A stretch of DNA of 64,000 nt from Paenibacillus sp. cl123 (GTDB lineage: Bacteria; Bacillota; Bacilli; Paenibacillales; NBRC-103111), in the NCBI RefSeq assembly GCF_900101595.1, contig NZ_FMYY01000002.1:62001-126000 (forward strand), given 5' to 3'. The position numbers were made by a program, and so were the translations under genes. The notes beneath the pieces are model-generated. The model was not told the DNA's origin, made no database searches, and saw only the letters and a list, made by a program, of their open reading frames with translations. This document shows positions 42,812 through 50,995 of this stretch, piece after piece (positions within the stretch are counted from its first letter, which is position 1; each line of letters opens with the position of its first letter).

Positions 42812-43896
42812 CGAAAATCGCGATATTCGGAGTCGGCCTGATCGGCGGCTCGCTGGCGCTTTCCTTCAAGGGCAAGCCCGGTCTGCACATCGTCGGTCAT
42901 TCCAATAACCCGGCTTCCGTAGAGAAATACATGAAGAGGGAGGTCGTAGATTACGCAACGACCTCTCTGGAAGAGGCTGCGGCGGACGCCGATTTTATCT
43001 TCTTATGCGTCCCTGTAGGCAATTTGGAACAGTACCTGCATAAGCTGGCGGAGCTGAAGCTGAAGCCGGGCTGCGTGATCACCGATGTGGGCAGCACCAA
43101 GGCCGCCGTGGCGTCCGGCGCAGCGGCTCTAGATTTTGGCGGAGCGTATTTCATCGGCGGACATCCGATGGCGGGCAAGGAGAAGTCCGGTGTCGAGGCG
43201 GCAAGCTCACGTCTGTTCGAGAACGCGTTTTACGTATTGACGCCGGCAGCGGATACGCCGCCTGACGCCTACGACCGGCTGGCGAAGCTGCTCGAGCATA
43301 CGCGGGCGCATCTGGTCAAGGTGGAGCCGGTGCTTCATGACGAGATTGTCGGAGCGATCAGTCATCTTCCGCATATTATCGCGGTGGCGCTGGTCAATCA
43401 AATTGCGCGCTACAACGAATCGAACGAGCTGTATCAGATTCTGGCCGCCGGCGGCTTCCGGGATATTACCCGGATCGCGTCCAGCGATCCGATCATCTGG
43501 CGCGATATTTTGCTGACCAATAAAGAGGCGGTGCTTCGGCTGCTGAAGGACTGGAATGCAGAGATCGCCGGTTTCGTCAAGCTGATCGAAGACGAAGACG
43601 GCAGCGGAATCGAGCGGGAGTTTCAACAGGCCGGCACATTCCGCAGCAGCCTGCCGGAACGGCGCAAAGGCGTTATGCAATCGTTCTACGATATTTATGT
43701 GGATGTTCCGGATCATCCCGGAGTGATCGGGCAGATCACGATGCTGCTCGGCAGCCACCGGGTGAACTTGAGCAACATCCAGGTCATCGAAAGCCGGGAG
43801 AACGTGCCTGGCGTGCTTCGCTTGTCCTTCCGCGAGGAAGGCGATATGGACAAGGCGATTGAGTTGTTGAAGAAAGACTACGCGGTTTACGTGTAG
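42808..43896 (+). CDS. tyrA: Prephenate dehydrogenase with ACT domain
   Basis: TyrA oxidatively decarboxylates prephenate to 4-hydroxyphenylpyruvate for tyrosine. The 362-residue protein has the NAD loop GVGLIGGSLA, DVGSTKAAV, GGHPMAGKEKSG, a helical dimer domain and a C-terminal ACT domain (about 290-362), which usually binds tyrosine for feedback control. It overlaps hisC (ATGA). Its stop codon lies in the terminator stem. In Bacillus aroE follows; here it does not. Confidence 0.96.
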   Translation: MTKIAIFGVGLIGGSLALSFKGKPGLHIVGHSNNPASVEKYMKREVVDYATTSLEEAAADADFIFLCVPVGNLEQYLHKLAELKLKPGCVITDVGSTKAAVASGAAALDFGGAYFIGGHPMAGKEKSGVEAASSRLFENAFYVLTPAADTPPDAYDRLAKLLEHTRAHLVKVEPVLHDEIVGAISHLPHIIAVALVNQIARYNESNELYQILAAGGFRDITRIASSDPIIWRDILLTNKEAVLRLLKDWNAEIAGFVKLIEDEDGSGIEREFQQAGTFRSSLPERRKGVMQSFYDIYVDVPDHPGVIGQITMLLGSHRVNLSNIQVIESRENVPGVLRLSFREEGDMDKAIELLKKDYAVYV

Positions 43897-43908
43897 TCTT
43901 TTTTTTTG
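43874..43908 (+). terminator. Intrinsic terminator at the end of tyrA
   Basis: AAGACTAC (43874-43881) pairs with GTAGTCTT (43893-43900), spanning the tyrA stop codon, followed by a run of nine or more T. The 43909-44158 gap has purine-rich sequence but no gene that I can support. Confidence 0.88.
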
Positions 43909-44158
43909 CGTAGCAGAAAATGTGGATACTTCCCAACTACCAAAGGAAAGGGTACAGGAGGAGGGGGAGCGCAGCGGAGGAGCAGCACGCGGAGATAGTT
44001 AAGGATCTGCCGTTGGATAGATTTTTCTTAAGAAATTATCAAGCGGCTATGCTCGGACCGAGATGAATTCAACCCCAAAGTCATTGAATTTCTACCGCTT
44101 TTCCATTAAGCTGACTCTAAGAGACAGGAATACGGGAGAAGGGGTCGCCGTAAATCAT

Positions 44159-45919
44159 ATGAATCTGGTTACAAAAATCATCTTGTTGATTACATTGCTG
44201 ATGGCGGCCGTTATCGTGCTGTATACTTATGCCAATGAGCAAAGCATCGGGGTAGTGGAGGACCAGATCAATCTGGCGAATCAGGACCGGCTTGAGCATT
44301 TTATCAAGGAAATCGAGGATACGCTGGATCAGGTGTCGAAATACTCGAATATTCTAACCAAAGATTCCGATTTTGCCGAGCTGGCGGCGAATGCGCTTCC
44401 AGCCAACCGGTATGACTATTCGACTCTGGCGGAAGCGGTGGAAAGGAAACTCGGCCTATTCGGACTTTCCTCCGACTGGATGAGCCGCATCAATTTGTAC
44501 TTTCCCGCCAGCGGCAGGGCGCTTTCTTCGCATACGGCGATTCAGTATGATGAAGCTTATTTGCGGGAGCGGATGACCAGTGAATGGAGATTTCGCGAGG
44601 TAAGCGTGAACGGGATCGAAAAGCGGGCGTTTTCCCGTTTTTTCGTCGAGCCTTACGCGGGAATATCCGATCTGAAGAAGGCTTCCATCATCGTAGAGGT
44701 GGATCTGATGGAAGATAATATCGTCGCTCTGCTGGACAGCTTCAAGACGAAGGGCAATAATGATCCTTTTCTATTCAAAGCCCCCGGCCAGTTTATCATG
44801 AACGGAAGCTCGAATGAGACGATGGCCAGGCAAATTACGGAGGCCTATGATTGGTCGGCGAGCAGCTCCGACAAAAAGCACGAGATGATTATACTGGATA
44901 ATAAAAAATATTTGGTCTATTTCTTTACCTCTCCCAAAATCAACTGGACGTTGGTGGACTACGTGCCGCTGGAGGACATTTTGGCGCCGGTTACCCGCAG
45001 CCGGTATTTATTTTATGTGACTGCGGCGATGCTGCTTCTGGTGGGCGGCGTAGCGGTATTTCTGATGTATGTGCATCTGCAGATTCCGATCAAGCTGCTG
45101 ACGGCCAGCGTACGGCAGCTGAAGCAGGGCCGTTTCTCCACCCGGGTGAAGCTGAATCCGAAGCAGGAGTTTCACGAGCTGAGCGTCCAGTTTAATGAGA
45201 TGGCCGAGCAAATCCAGCATCTGGTCGAGAAGGTTTACTTCGAGGAAATCCGGGCCAAGGAGGCTGTGATGAAGCAGCTGCAATCCCAGATCAATCCGCA
45301 TTTTCTGTACAACTGTCTGGCCTACATCATCAGCATGGCCAAAATGAAGCGCAGCGAGCCGGTAGTGTCAATGGCCTACAGTTTGGCCGATTATTATAAA
45401 TATACCGCCCGGAATGTCACGATGACAACGACGCTCAAGGAAGAGCTGGACTTCGTCAGCTCGTACATCCGGATCATGAACGATCAGCTGAACAAAATCC
45501 GCTGCACGGTATCCGTCCCCCCGACGATGGAACGATTGGTCATCCCGCGGCTGCTGATTCAGCCGATTGTGGAGAATGCCATCATTCACGGCTTGGAAAC
45601 CAAGCTGGAGAATGGCGAAATCCGCATTCATGCCGCTGAAGAGCAGGAGTACTATACCATCACGGTCGAGGATGACGGAAGCGGCTTGACAGATGACAAG
45701 CTGGAGCGGCTGAACGCCCAGCTAGCGGCGGAGGAAGCCCAGGGCGACAGCTTCGGGCTGTGGAACGTCAACCAGCGGCTGCGTTACCAATTCGGCAAGG
45801 AATCGGGACTGCGCATGGAGCCCTCGCCGCTCGGGGGCGTCCGGGCGCGTCTGCAATGGCGCAAGCAGTTACAAGTAGAAGGAGGTGGGGAGCATGCTGT
45901 CGATTCTGCTCGTGGATGA
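44159..45919 (+). CDS. YesM-type sensor histidine kinase
   Basis: The 586-residue protein has a first membrane helix at about residues 4-24, a large extracytoplasmic sensor domain (about 25-290), a second helix at about 295-315, a HAMP segment, the YesM-type phosphorylation box (QSQINPHFLYN, His near residue 380) and a HATPase domain (PIVENAIIHGLE, VEDDGSGL). Such kinases usually pair with AraC-type regulators controlling sugar uptake. I chose ATG 44159 (MNLVTKI), just before the first helix; AGAAGGGG is 14 nt upstream. It overlaps the next gene by 26 bp. Confidence 0.9.
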   Translation: MNLVTKIILLITLLMAAVIVLYTYANEQSIGVVEDQINLANQDRLEHFIKEIEDTLDQVSKYSNILTKDSDFAELAANALPANRYDYSTLAEAVERKLGLFGLSSDWMSRINLYFPASGRALSSHTAIQYDEAYLRERMTSEWRFREVSVNGIEKRAFSRFFVEPYAGISDLKKASIIVEVDLMEDNIVALLDSFKTKGNNDPFLFKAPGQFIMNGSSNETMARQITEAYDWSASSSDKKHEMIILDNKKYLVYFFTSPKINWTLVDYVPLEDILAPVTRSRYLFYVTAAMLLLVGGVAVFLMYVHLQIPIKLLTASVRQLKQGRFSTRVKLNPKQEFHELSVQFNEMAEQIQHLVEKVYFEEIRAKEAVMKQLQSQINPHFLYNCLAYIISMAKMKRSEPVVSMAYSLADYYKYTARNVTMTTTLKEELDFVSSYIRIMNDQLNKIRCTVSVPPTMERLVIPRLLIQPIVENAIIHGLETKLENGEIRIHAAEEQEYYTITVEDDGSGLTDDKLERLNAQLAAEEAQGDSFGLWNVNQRLRYQFGKESGLRMEPSPLGGVRARLQWRKQLQVEGGGEHAVDSARG

Positions 45920-47012
45920 TCATAAGCATCTGGTGGAAAGTATGGCGACGACAATCGATTGGCGGCAGCACGGGGTACAGCACGTGTATCAGGCGTATTC
46001 CGGCCACGAGGCGCTGGAGCGGATCGCCGGGCATGACATCCATGTGGTCGTTACCGATATCCGGATGCCGGTTATGTCGGGTCTGGAGCTGGTGGAGCAG
46101 GTGCGGGAGCGCTGGCCGCATATCGACTGCATTCTGTTGACCGGCTTCGCCGAATTCCAGTACGCGAAGCGGGCGATCGAGCTGCAGGCCGTCAGCTACC
46201 TGATTAAGCCTGTGCGCGATGAAGAACTGCTGAACGTCGTGCGTACGCTGGCGGACAAGCGCAGCCAACGTCTGCTTAAGGAAGCCGAGTTGGAGAGGGC
46301 GAAGGAAACTTTGGATCGGCAGCTGCCTCAGCTGAAGGCGGACTTGTTCGAAGCGCGGACGAGCACCGAGCAATCCGTGGCTGCGGAACGGGAGCGGATC
46401 GCCTACGATATTCACGATATATTCGGTCACACGCTGACGGCAACGCTGGTGCAGCTGGAAGCTGCGAAGCGTTTGTGGGCCATCGACGGAAGACGGGGGC
46501 TGGAGCGCCTGGAGCAGTCGCAAGAGCTGGTGCGCAAGGGGCTGCAGGATATCCGCGAGACCGTCTGGACGATCAGGCAGCCTGAGGCGCAAGGCAATCT
46601 GGAGTCGGAGCTCCTGCAGCTGATCGGCGAAGCCGAGCGGACGGCGGATATTACGATCAAGGCGAGTATCGAGCTCCCGGAGGCTGTCTTGGACCAAAGG
46701 CTGCGCCAAGTGCTGTACAGGGCGCTGCAGGAAGGGATTACGAACGGGGTCAGGCATGGGCGGGGCGGCTATTTTCAGTTCCGGCTGCAAGTGAAGGAAG
46801 ACGAGCTCCGGTTTTCGTTATGGAATGACGGCAAGCCGTACGACGGACGCGCGCACGGCTTCGGCTTGACGGCGATGCAGGAGCGGCTGAAGCCGCTGGG
46901 AGGCGTGCTGACCTTATCCGCCAGCTCCGCTCCGAGCGGGACGCTGCTCCATATTCGAGTTCCGCTGGCCCGTCTCGGACAAAGGCAGGAGGGTAGGAAA
47001 GATGAGGGTTAA
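45894..47012 (+). CDS. Receiver domain fused to a HisKA_3 histidine kinase
   Basis: The 372-residue cytoplasmic protein starts with a CheY-like receiver (VDDH, phosphoacceptor D55 in VVTDIRMP, K105 in YLIKPV). A coiled coil at about 122-160 leads to a NarL-family kinase core: ERERIAYDIHDIFGHTL with H174, an N-box around ALQEGITNGVRHG (279-289) and WNDG. There is no DNA-binding domain. Receiver input to a kinase output suggests a phosphorelay: the YesM kinase upstream may phosphorylate D55, which would control H174. The next regulator is not encoded here. GGAGGTG is 6 nt before ATG 45894. It overlaps both neighbours. Confidence 0.85.
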   Translation: MLSILLVDDHKHLVESMATTIDWRQHGVQHVYQAYSGHEALERIAGHDIHVVVTDIRMPVMSGLELVEQVRERWPHIDCILLTGFAEFQYAKRAIELQAVSYLIKPVRDEELLNVVRTLADKRSQRLLKEAELERAKETLDRQLPQLKADLFEARTSTEQSVAAERERIAYDIHDIFGHTLTATLVQLEAAKRLWAIDGRRGLERLEQSQELVRKGLQDIRETVWTIRQPEAQGNLESELLQLIGEAERTADITIKASIELPEAVLDQRLRQVLYRALQEGITNGVRHGRGGYFQFRLQVKEDELRFSLWNDGKPYDGRAHGFGLTAMQERLKPLGGVLTLSASSAPSGTLLHIRVPLARLGQRQEGRKDEG

Positions 47013-48648
47013 GCCAATACGTCTGATCGGTACGGCCGCATTGCTGGCTATACTCATCACGGGCTGCCGGGGAGAGAGCAGCGTGCAGGAGCAGCAGCCG
47101 ACCGGGCAGCGGCCGCTCTTCGATCCCCCGGTAGTCATCACGACGGCCAAAGCGCTTCGGGACTTCGGCGCGCTCAGCGGGAGCGATACGACGGAAAATA
47201 ATCCGATCACCCGCTGGGCGAAGGATCGTCTCGGAATCATACAGAAAAACAAATGGATCGTTACGGAACAAAACGAAGCGTTGACAACCCGGATCAAGCT
47301 GGCTTTATCCGAAGGGGAAGAGTTGCCGGATGTGCTGTTTCTAACCAATCACGATATCCCCGAGCTGCTCGAGAGTCTCGTGGATTCCGGTAAAATCATG
47401 GATATCGAGCAGGCCTTCGAAACGTATGCCCCGCCTCGAGTCAAGGAAGCCTATGAGAAAAATCCGGAGGTATGGAGAACGGTGATGGTGCATGGAAAGG
47501 CATGGGGCTTGCCGCAAATCTCCGACGGCGTCGTGGGTGATCCGATCTTATGGGTGCGGCAGGATTGGCTGGACAAGCTGAATCTGAAGCCGCCCGCCAC
47601 CATCGAGGAATTGGAGCAAGTGCTGGACGCCTTCACTTACGGGGACCCTGACGGCAACGGGAAAGCCGATACGAGAGGATTGGCGCTTGCCGGTAAAAAT
47701 ACGCTGAACGGCTGGATGGGGGATGCGAGCTTTCTGTTCGGCGCCTACGGAGACCAGCCTTATCAGTGGAACCGGACCAAGGACGGCACGCTCTCTTACG
47801 GGTCGGTACAGCCGCAGGTCAAGCCGGCTTTGATCAAGTTGAACGACTGGTACGAAAAGGGCTATATCGATCCGGATTTCGGCACGCATGATGAAGACAA
47901 GGCGGCTTCGCTGGTTACCTCAGGCGTGGCCGGGATTATCTCGGGGCCTGGCTGGATGGGGGGCTGGCCGCTTGTCGAGACGGCGGCAGCCAATCCGGGG
48001 GCGGTGATGAAGCCGATTCCCTATCCGAGCGGCCCCGAAGGAAAGATTGGCCGGGTCGGTTCCAAGATGTCATACGGCAGCTATTTTTTCCGTGCGGGAT
48101 TTACGCGCATGGATGCCGTGTTCGCTTATTGGGATGCAGTGTACGGTGCATTTATCGAAGATCCCGAGTCCGATTTCCGCTACGGCTTCGGGGAAGGGTA
48201 CGATTATATCATGAAGGACGGCAAGCCGGTGTTCGATTTTCCCGGCTCCAATCATTCGATCTCCAGCTATCTGCTGTTCGGACCGGGCAGCACGCCGCCG
48301 CATGTGATACAGGGAGAAAGCCTGGAGAGCCGGGTATACCGGGGGCATGTGGAAACGCCCTATGAGCAGCGGCTCGCAGCGACGTCTTCCAAGCTGTATC
48401 TGGAGGGGCGAATTGTAGGCGCCAAGCAGACGGAGCATTCCCAGCGGGATCAGTTCGTAGGCCCCCATACCCGGACGATGGCGCTGAAATGGCCGCTGCT
48501 GAAAAAGCTGGAGAAGGAAACCTATTTGAAGATTGTGTACGGCAAAGCGAAGGCGGATGCGTTAGACGAGTTCGCTGAACAATGGTTTGCGCTCGGAGGA
48601 GCCGATATTACGCGCGAGGTTAACGAATGGGACCGGCAAAGCCCATAA
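47002..48648 (+). CDS. Extracellular solute-binding lipoprotein
   Basis: The 548-residue protein begins with a lipoprotein signal peptide (lipobox ILITGC) and has a family-1 solute-binding fold similar to LplA/YtcQ-type sugar-binding proteins (DVLFLTNHDIPELLES, WGLPQISDG, LWVRQDWLDKLNLKPPATIEE). A DPDGNGKAD segment near residue 212 resembles a calcium-binding loop. No ABC permease or ATPase gene is near, so it may present a ligand to the YesM kinase as a sensor partner, which is inference. It overlaps the kinase hybrid gene by 11 bp and has AGGAGGG upstream. Confidence 0.88.
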   Translation: MRVKPIRLIGTAALLAILITGCRGESSVQEQQPTGQRPLFDPPVVITTAKALRDFGALSGSDTTENNPITRWAKDRLGIIQKNKWIVTEQNEALTTRIKLALSEGEELPDVLFLTNHDIPELLESLVDSGKIMDIEQAFETYAPPRVKEAYEKNPEVWRTVMVHGKAWGLPQISDGVVGDPILWVRQDWLDKLNLKPPATIEELEQVLDAFTYGDPDGNGKADTRGLALAGKNTLNGWMGDASFLFGAYGDQPYQWNRTKDGTLSYGSVQPQVKPALIKLNDWYEKGYIDPDFGTHDEDKAASLVTSGVAGIISGPGWMGGWPLVETAAANPGAVMKPIPYPSGPEGKIGRVGSKMSYGSYFFRAGFTRMDAVFAYWDAVYGAFIEDPESDFRYGFGEGYDYIMKDGKPVFDFPGSNHSISSYLLFGPGSTPPHVIQGESLESRVYRGHVETPYEQRLAATSSKLYLEGRIVGAKQTEHSQRDQFVGPHTRTMALKWPLLKKLEKETYLKIVYGKAKADALDEFAEQWFALGGADITREVNEWDRQSP

Positions 48649-48664
48649 ATGTTTTTTTGAATCA

Positions 48665-48716
48665 GGGAAACGTTTTCAAAAAAAGCGTTGACAAATTGAA
48701 AACGGATACATATAAT
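48665..48716 (+). promoter_or_regulatory. Consensus sigma-A promoter with two cre-like CcpA sites
   Basis: TTGACA (48688-48693), a 17-bp spacer and TATAAT (48711-48716) form a perfect consensus promoter. Two sequences match the catabolite-response element TGWNANCGNTNWCA: GGGAAACGTTTTCA (48665-48678, two mismatches) upstream of -35, and TGAAAACGGATACA (48697-48710, one mismatch) filling the spacer. They are 32 bp apart, three helical turns. The spacer site predicts repression by CcpA. Confidence 0.7.
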
Positions 48717-48722
48717 AAAAGT

Positions 48723-48802
48723 ACAGTATGGTTTCTCTCCACTCCTATCCGAAAACTTGCACACTGTGCACCCGCCTGATTGATCAGGCGGTCTTTTTTT
48801 TT
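48723..48802 (+). ncRNA. Candidate small regulatory RNA of about 80 nt
   Basis: A transcript from the consensus promoter would start near 48723 and end at a strong intrinsic terminator, CCGCCTGA-TTGA-TCAGGCGG (48772-48791) plus nine T (48794-48802). The 5' half is unpaired and C/U-rich (TTTCTCTCCACTCCTATCC, 48732-48750), complementary in character to purine-rich ribosome binding sites, and a small GCAC-ACT-GTGC hairpin lies before the terminator. No start codon with a ribosome binding site is present. A leader peptide or an attenuated leader of the downstream sigma gene are alternatives. Confidence 0.6.
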
Positions 48803-48905
48803 GCAGGAAATGGATAAACATGGTTCGACAAAGCAGGAGTTTTGACTCATCGTCTCGAATACTACGAGGGATGGAATAATTTCTAAAAAAATTTTAAGAA
48901 ATACC

Positions 48906-48933
48906 GCAACTTTTTGCTCCTCCTCCGGTAAAA
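48906..48933 (+). promoter_or_regulatory. Possible ECF-type autoregulatory promoter
   Basis: GCAACTTT (48906-48913) with an AAC core and CGGTAAAA (48926-48933) have the look of an ECF -35/-10 pair, about 55 bp before the sigma gene. The match to known ECF consensus sequences is only approximate. Confidence 0.35.
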
Positions 48934-48986
48934 TGGGATGTCGTCACAGGGAGCAAGCGGGAATCACAAGGAGGGTCGCCTAAGGC

Positions 48987-49580
48987 ATGACCGATTCCCA
49001 GTTGATCCGAGAAATAAAGGACGGCAATGTACAGATGTACAATGAACTGATGCGCCGTTACGAACGTAAAATATTAGCTTTCATCTATCATATGCTCAAA
49101 AGCTCGCAGATGGAGTCGCTGGCCGAGGATCTGTGCAACGAAACGTTCTACAAGGCTTACCGCAGCCTGCATTCGTTCCGCGAGGTCGAGGCGACGTTCT
49201 CTACCTGGCTGTATACCATCGCTCGCAACACGGTGTTAAGCGAGCTGCGCAAGCATAAGAACGTGAAAGTATCGCTGGAGCAGAGCGGCTATACGCCGCA
49301 AACGGCATTGGAGGCGCAGCCGGAGCAGACGGCTCTTCGCAACGAGAAGGTGACCATGGTCCGGGAAGCGATCAATAATTTGCCGGAGAAGCAGCGGAGC
49401 GCGCTTATTTTGCGCGAATACGATCAGCTGGATTATCAGGAAATCGCGAATATATTGGGGCAGACTGTGAGCTCCGTCAAGTCCTTGCTGTTCAGAGCGA
49501 GGGCAAGCGTGAAGCTTCAGCTCGAGCCTTACCTGCTTGAACCGATTTTTGAGGAGTATGAGGGGATGAATCAACGATGA
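48987..49580 (+). CDS. ECF-family RNA polymerase sigma factor
   Basis: The 197-residue protein has region 2 (about 20-90: LAEDLCNETFYKAYRSLHSF, FSTWLYTIARN) and region 4 (about 125-180: INNLPEKQRSALILREYDQLDYQEIANILGQTVSSVKSLLFRAR), with no regions 1 or 3, as in SigW-like ECF sigma factors. The next gene overlaps by 4 bp and encodes a membrane anti-sigma factor, so the pair should respond to an envelope signal. The regulon is unknown. Confidence 0.93.
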   Translation: MTDSQLIREIKDGNVQMYNELMRRYERKILAFIYHMLKSSQMESLAEDLCNETFYKAYRSLHSFREVEATFSTWLYTIARNTVLSELRKHKNVKVSLEQSGYTPQTALEAQPEQTALRNEKVTMVREAINNLPEKQRSALILREYDQLDYQEIANILGQTVSSVKSLLFRARASVKLQLEPYLLEPIFEEYEGMNQR

Positions 49581-50203
49581 CATGCGAACATATTCAGGAG
49601 AGGTTCGGGATTTATTGGGATCTGCCCGAAGAGGATCCGAGAAGGCGGGAGGTGGATGAGCATCTGATCCATTGCAGCGCCTGCGCCGAAGAGTTCGACA
49701 TGTGGCAGGAGAGCACGATGCTTATTCGGGCCATCGCCGATAACGAGGAGCCTCTGCTGCCCAGCAAAGGAATGTCTTCCTCGGTCATGGATCGGATCTA
49801 TCGGGACGAAGCCTGGAGAGTGCCAGTGACGGATCGGCTGTATCAGTTTTCGTCCAAGCTCAGACGCAATATGACGGCCGCGATCGCCGTTTGTATGATG
49901 GCATTTTTATTTACCTTCTGGATTTCGGTTAACTACAACCAGTCATTCGAAGCTGCGCTGCCTGAGTCTCCGGTCTTCGGACGGATCGGTGATCCGGTGG
50001 TAGCGGCATCCGGCAGCCAGGCCGAATCGCTGAACGTACACGCGATGCCGACGGCGGTAGCAAGCTTGAAGGGCTTTAACAAGCCGTTCACGTATCAGGT
50101 TGGGCCGATCCACAGCATGGGCGAGTATTTGCTGTTCCTCTCCTTGCTTGGACTTACCTGCACGCTGCTGATCATGAATTGGTTCTCACGAACAAGACAT
50201 TAG
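49577..50203 (+). CDS. Membrane anti-sigma factor with zinc-binding ZAS domain
   Basis: The 208-residue protein has the N-terminal zinc-binding anti-sigma motif (HLIHCSAC, H-x3-C-x2-C, near residue 30), a membrane helix at about residues 99-115, an extracytoplasmic segment of about 60 residues and a second helix near the C-terminus. The second helix is unusual for RsiW-type anti-sigma factors, which cross once. ATGA overlap with the sigma gene gives coupled synthesis. PrsW, encoded at 6.0 kb, could be its site-1 protease, which is inference. Confidence 0.85.
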   Translation: MTCEHIQERFGIYWDLPEEDPRRREVDEHLIHCSACAEEFDMWQESTMLIRAIADNEEPLLPSKGMSSSVMDRIYRDEAWRVPVTDRLYQFSSKLRRNMTAAIAVCMMAFLFTFWISVNYNQSFEAALPESPVFGRIGDPVVAASGSQAESLNVHAMPTAVASLKGFNKPFTYQVGPIHSMGEYLLFLSLLGLTCTLLIMNWFSRTRH

Positions 50204-50227
50204 AGTTACAAGCGGGAGGCAGCGGCT

Positions 50228-50836
50228 ATGATCAGTATCGGATTTATCCGCCACGGAACGACGGAGTGGAATCTGGCGGGACGCATGCAGGGCCAGATGG
50301 ATACGCCGCTGGCAGAGATCGGAAGACTTCAGGCCGACCGTCTCGCGGGCCGCCTCAAGGGAGAGAGCTGGGACGGCATTATAGCGAGCGATCTGCAGAG
50401 AGCCAAGGAAACGGCGCAGCGGATCGAGGCCGTAACCGGCATTCCTTTGCTGAAGGTTGACGCCCGGCTAAGGGAACGTTCCTTCGGTCTGATCGAAGGA
50501 ACGACGCTCGAAGAAAGAATCGCCAGATGGGGCGAGCAGTGGAGAACGGCCGATGTCGGCATGGAGCCCGACGCGCTGCTGCTGCAGCGCTGGCAGTCAT
50601 TTCTGGCGGATACGGAGCAGGAGCATCAGGGTGAGAGGCTGCTGATCGTCAGCCATGGCGGCTACATCGCTCCAGTTATCGAATCCATCCGCCGACAGGC
50701 GCTGGATACGCATCTGATGAACACATCGTTTACCGTTATGCAGCGGACGAGCGCGGGTTGGGAGTTTCAGCTGCTCAATTGCACCGCCCATCTGGCGCAG
50801 ACGGATACCGATAAACAGGGAGCCCAGGCGCTCTGA
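50228..50836 (+). CDS. Histidine phosphatase family protein
   Basis: The 202-residue protein belongs to the phosphoglycerate-mutase-like branch: FIRHGTTEWN with the catalytic His near residue 9, SDLQRAKETA, RLRERSFGLIEG and IVSHGGYI with the second His. It is cofactor-independent by look and could be a CobC-, PhoE- or YhfR-type phosphatase; the substrate is not predictable. GGGAGG is 9 nt upstream. It follows the anti-sigma gene by 24 bp and ends at a terminator. Confidence 0.88.
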   Translation: MISIGFIRHGTTEWNLAGRMQGQMDTPLAEIGRLQADRLAGRLKGESWDGIIASDLQRAKETAQRIEAVTGIPLLKVDARLRERSFGLIEGTTLEERIARWGEQWRTADVGMEPDALLLQRWQSFLADTEQEHQGERLLIVSHGGYIAPVIESIRRQALDTHLMNTSFTVMQRTSAGWEFQLLNCTAHLAQTDTDKQGAQAL

Positions 50837-50849
50837 ACCGCATGAACGT

Positions 50850-50895
50850 TAAGCCTTCATGAACCTCGTGACGAGGAGCATGGCGGCTTTTTTTT
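50850..50895 (+). terminator. Intrinsic terminator after the phosphatase gene
   Basis: AAGCC/GGCTT, TCATG/CATGG and CCTCG/CGAGG stack into one long stem around 50851-50886 and are followed by eight or nine T. Confidence 0.85.
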
Positions 50896-50995
50896 GTCGG
50901 ACGCACGTTTAAATTCTGAACAAATTCCCATACTGATTAGTAAGATTGAAATGCCTCCCGACCTCGGAAGGGAGCTGCGAAGGGAAGCGTCAAGC

